In this document: positions 62,990 through 64,000 of the stretch, in pieces
Numbering within the stretch: position 1 is the first letter of the stretch
Layout: every line of letters starts with the position of its first letter
From: Aquatica leii
Taxonomy: Eukaryota > Arthropoda > Insecta > Coleoptera > Lampyridae
Length of the DNA: 64,000 nucleotides
NCBI GenBank assembly: GCA_035610365.1
Contig: CM069436.1
Span: 91,389,912 to 91,453,911, forward strand
Direction: 5' to 3'
Program-made: the position numbers and the translations under genes
Notes under the pieces: model-generated
What the model was told of the DNA's origin: nothing
The model's database searches: none
What the model saw: only the letters and a program-made list of their open reading frames with translations

Positions 62990-64000
62990 CGTATTTTATT
63001 TGAATCATGATATAATTTACAATTACTCAACGTTTTTTCTAGTTTTGCTCCATTCTGTATAGTACTCTCGACATAAGTTGTCTGGTAAGTCGCCCTAGTC
63101 CAGTGGCAAGTCTTAGAATTCAAAAATAACTTGAATAAGACATTTTTTTTTACAAAATTTAAATTTTGTTTAAACAAACAAAACCTTTGAACGAGCGTTT
63201 TAAGCATCTTCGTGTATATTATTTTTTTGAATTTGTTTAAAAAAAAAGTATGTAACTAATGAATGTATAACATTTAACCCAAAAATCTTCAAAGTTTAAT
63301 TTTATTGTATGATAAAATGTTTATAAATTTTTTAAGTACCGATTGGATAATTGAGATACGGCCATAAGGCAACGCCAATGGAATATTTCAAAGCATCGCT
63401 GATCCTTTCGCGATTTATGCGTCATCAACGCCATTATGATGTTTTCGCGAAGATGCTTCTTACGGGTTAAAATAACTATTAGTGCGTTAATTTAATTGTA
63501 AGTGATTGCTCGAATTGTGAATATGCGAGGTTTGTGTTTTCTGAAAATACTTTCGCGAGGCTAGGCATGATTACAGCAGAATGAATAGTAAGGTAAGATT
63601 AATGTTCCCTATAATTTGTAATTCTAGGATGACTGCTAATATCAAAAGTATGTCTGAATAGCTTTAAATAATATGTAATAAATATTACAATTTAGATTTA
63701 TTTAAGAGAAAAACGTTTAGATCTTAATATTTGGTTTAGATGTTCAAGGCTGTCGGGTAACGCCGTTGCTAGCCTAGGCCAACTAAATTAAATTGATCAA
63801 TTCCCATCTTAGTATGACGTCACGTTCTTTTATTAATAATGGTATTTTACAAAATAAAACTAAATTCTCGTTAGTACAAACTGCTAAATCGGAGATGTAA
63901 TATAATATGAACTATGCAAAAGTCGCGAGAGTCCATAATTCTCAAAATCGTAAGTTAATAGTTCGAAACAAAGGAAACAGCACGCGGTGACCTCCAAACG
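62990..64000. other. Intergenic downstream of domino
   Basis: AT-rich. The minus-strand ORF 62947-63207 is not recognisable, and no other gene was found. Confidence 0.4.

Overview
This is an AT-rich, intron-rich animal nuclear window, almost certainly from an insect. GT-AG introns interrupt every host gene and transposon relics fill the long introns. The recognisable host genes are insect-type orthologues of ttd14, a small CCCH zinc-finger gene, Rad51D and domino. The order within insects cannot be fixed from this sequence. No bacterial features, CRISPR arrays, rRNA or tRNA genes were seen.

Layout. About 1-9490 is probably intron or upstream sequence of ttd14, with a Tc1 relic and a Penelope-like (PLE) fragment split by a hAT-type MITE. 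The C-terminal five exons of ttd14 run 9493-16280 (+), and one intron is filled with hAT transposase relics. A two-exon CCCH zinc-finger gene lies at 19325-20005 (+). A decayed BEL/Pao retrotransposon occupies 20300-22780. Rad51D runs 32924-22939 (-), with a roughly 9-kb first intron holding RTE-type and jockey/CR1-type LINE relics, a MITE with a PLE tail inside it, and a perfect 99-bp-arm inverted repeat. Rad51D and domino are head-to-head across about 1.1 kb containing NRF-1-like and E2F-like motifs.

The main gene is domino (SWR1/SRCAP/EP400-family chromatin remodeller), 34045-62538 (+). I resolved about 25 coding exons with consistent phases. The long first intron holds a PLE and an unusual DDE-like transposase gene. 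Two C-termini can be read. In one, exon 52442 continues to a stop at 54208 (DOM-B-like). In the other, an internal donor at 52663 joins a 36-nt microexon and then SANT and Q-rich exons (DOM-A-like). Three single-base frame breaks lie in exons that are otherwise intact.

The most interesting observation is that domino introns look like a snoRNA cluster. Three C/D-box candidates all have box D 66-67 nt from the 3' splice site. Two H/ACA candidates have paired hairpins, H box and ACA. One C/D guide matches a conserved 28S segment over about 15 nt, and one H/ACA pocket matches the universal 18S GUGAAAUUCUUGGAU segment. The rRNA sequences were recalled, not searched.
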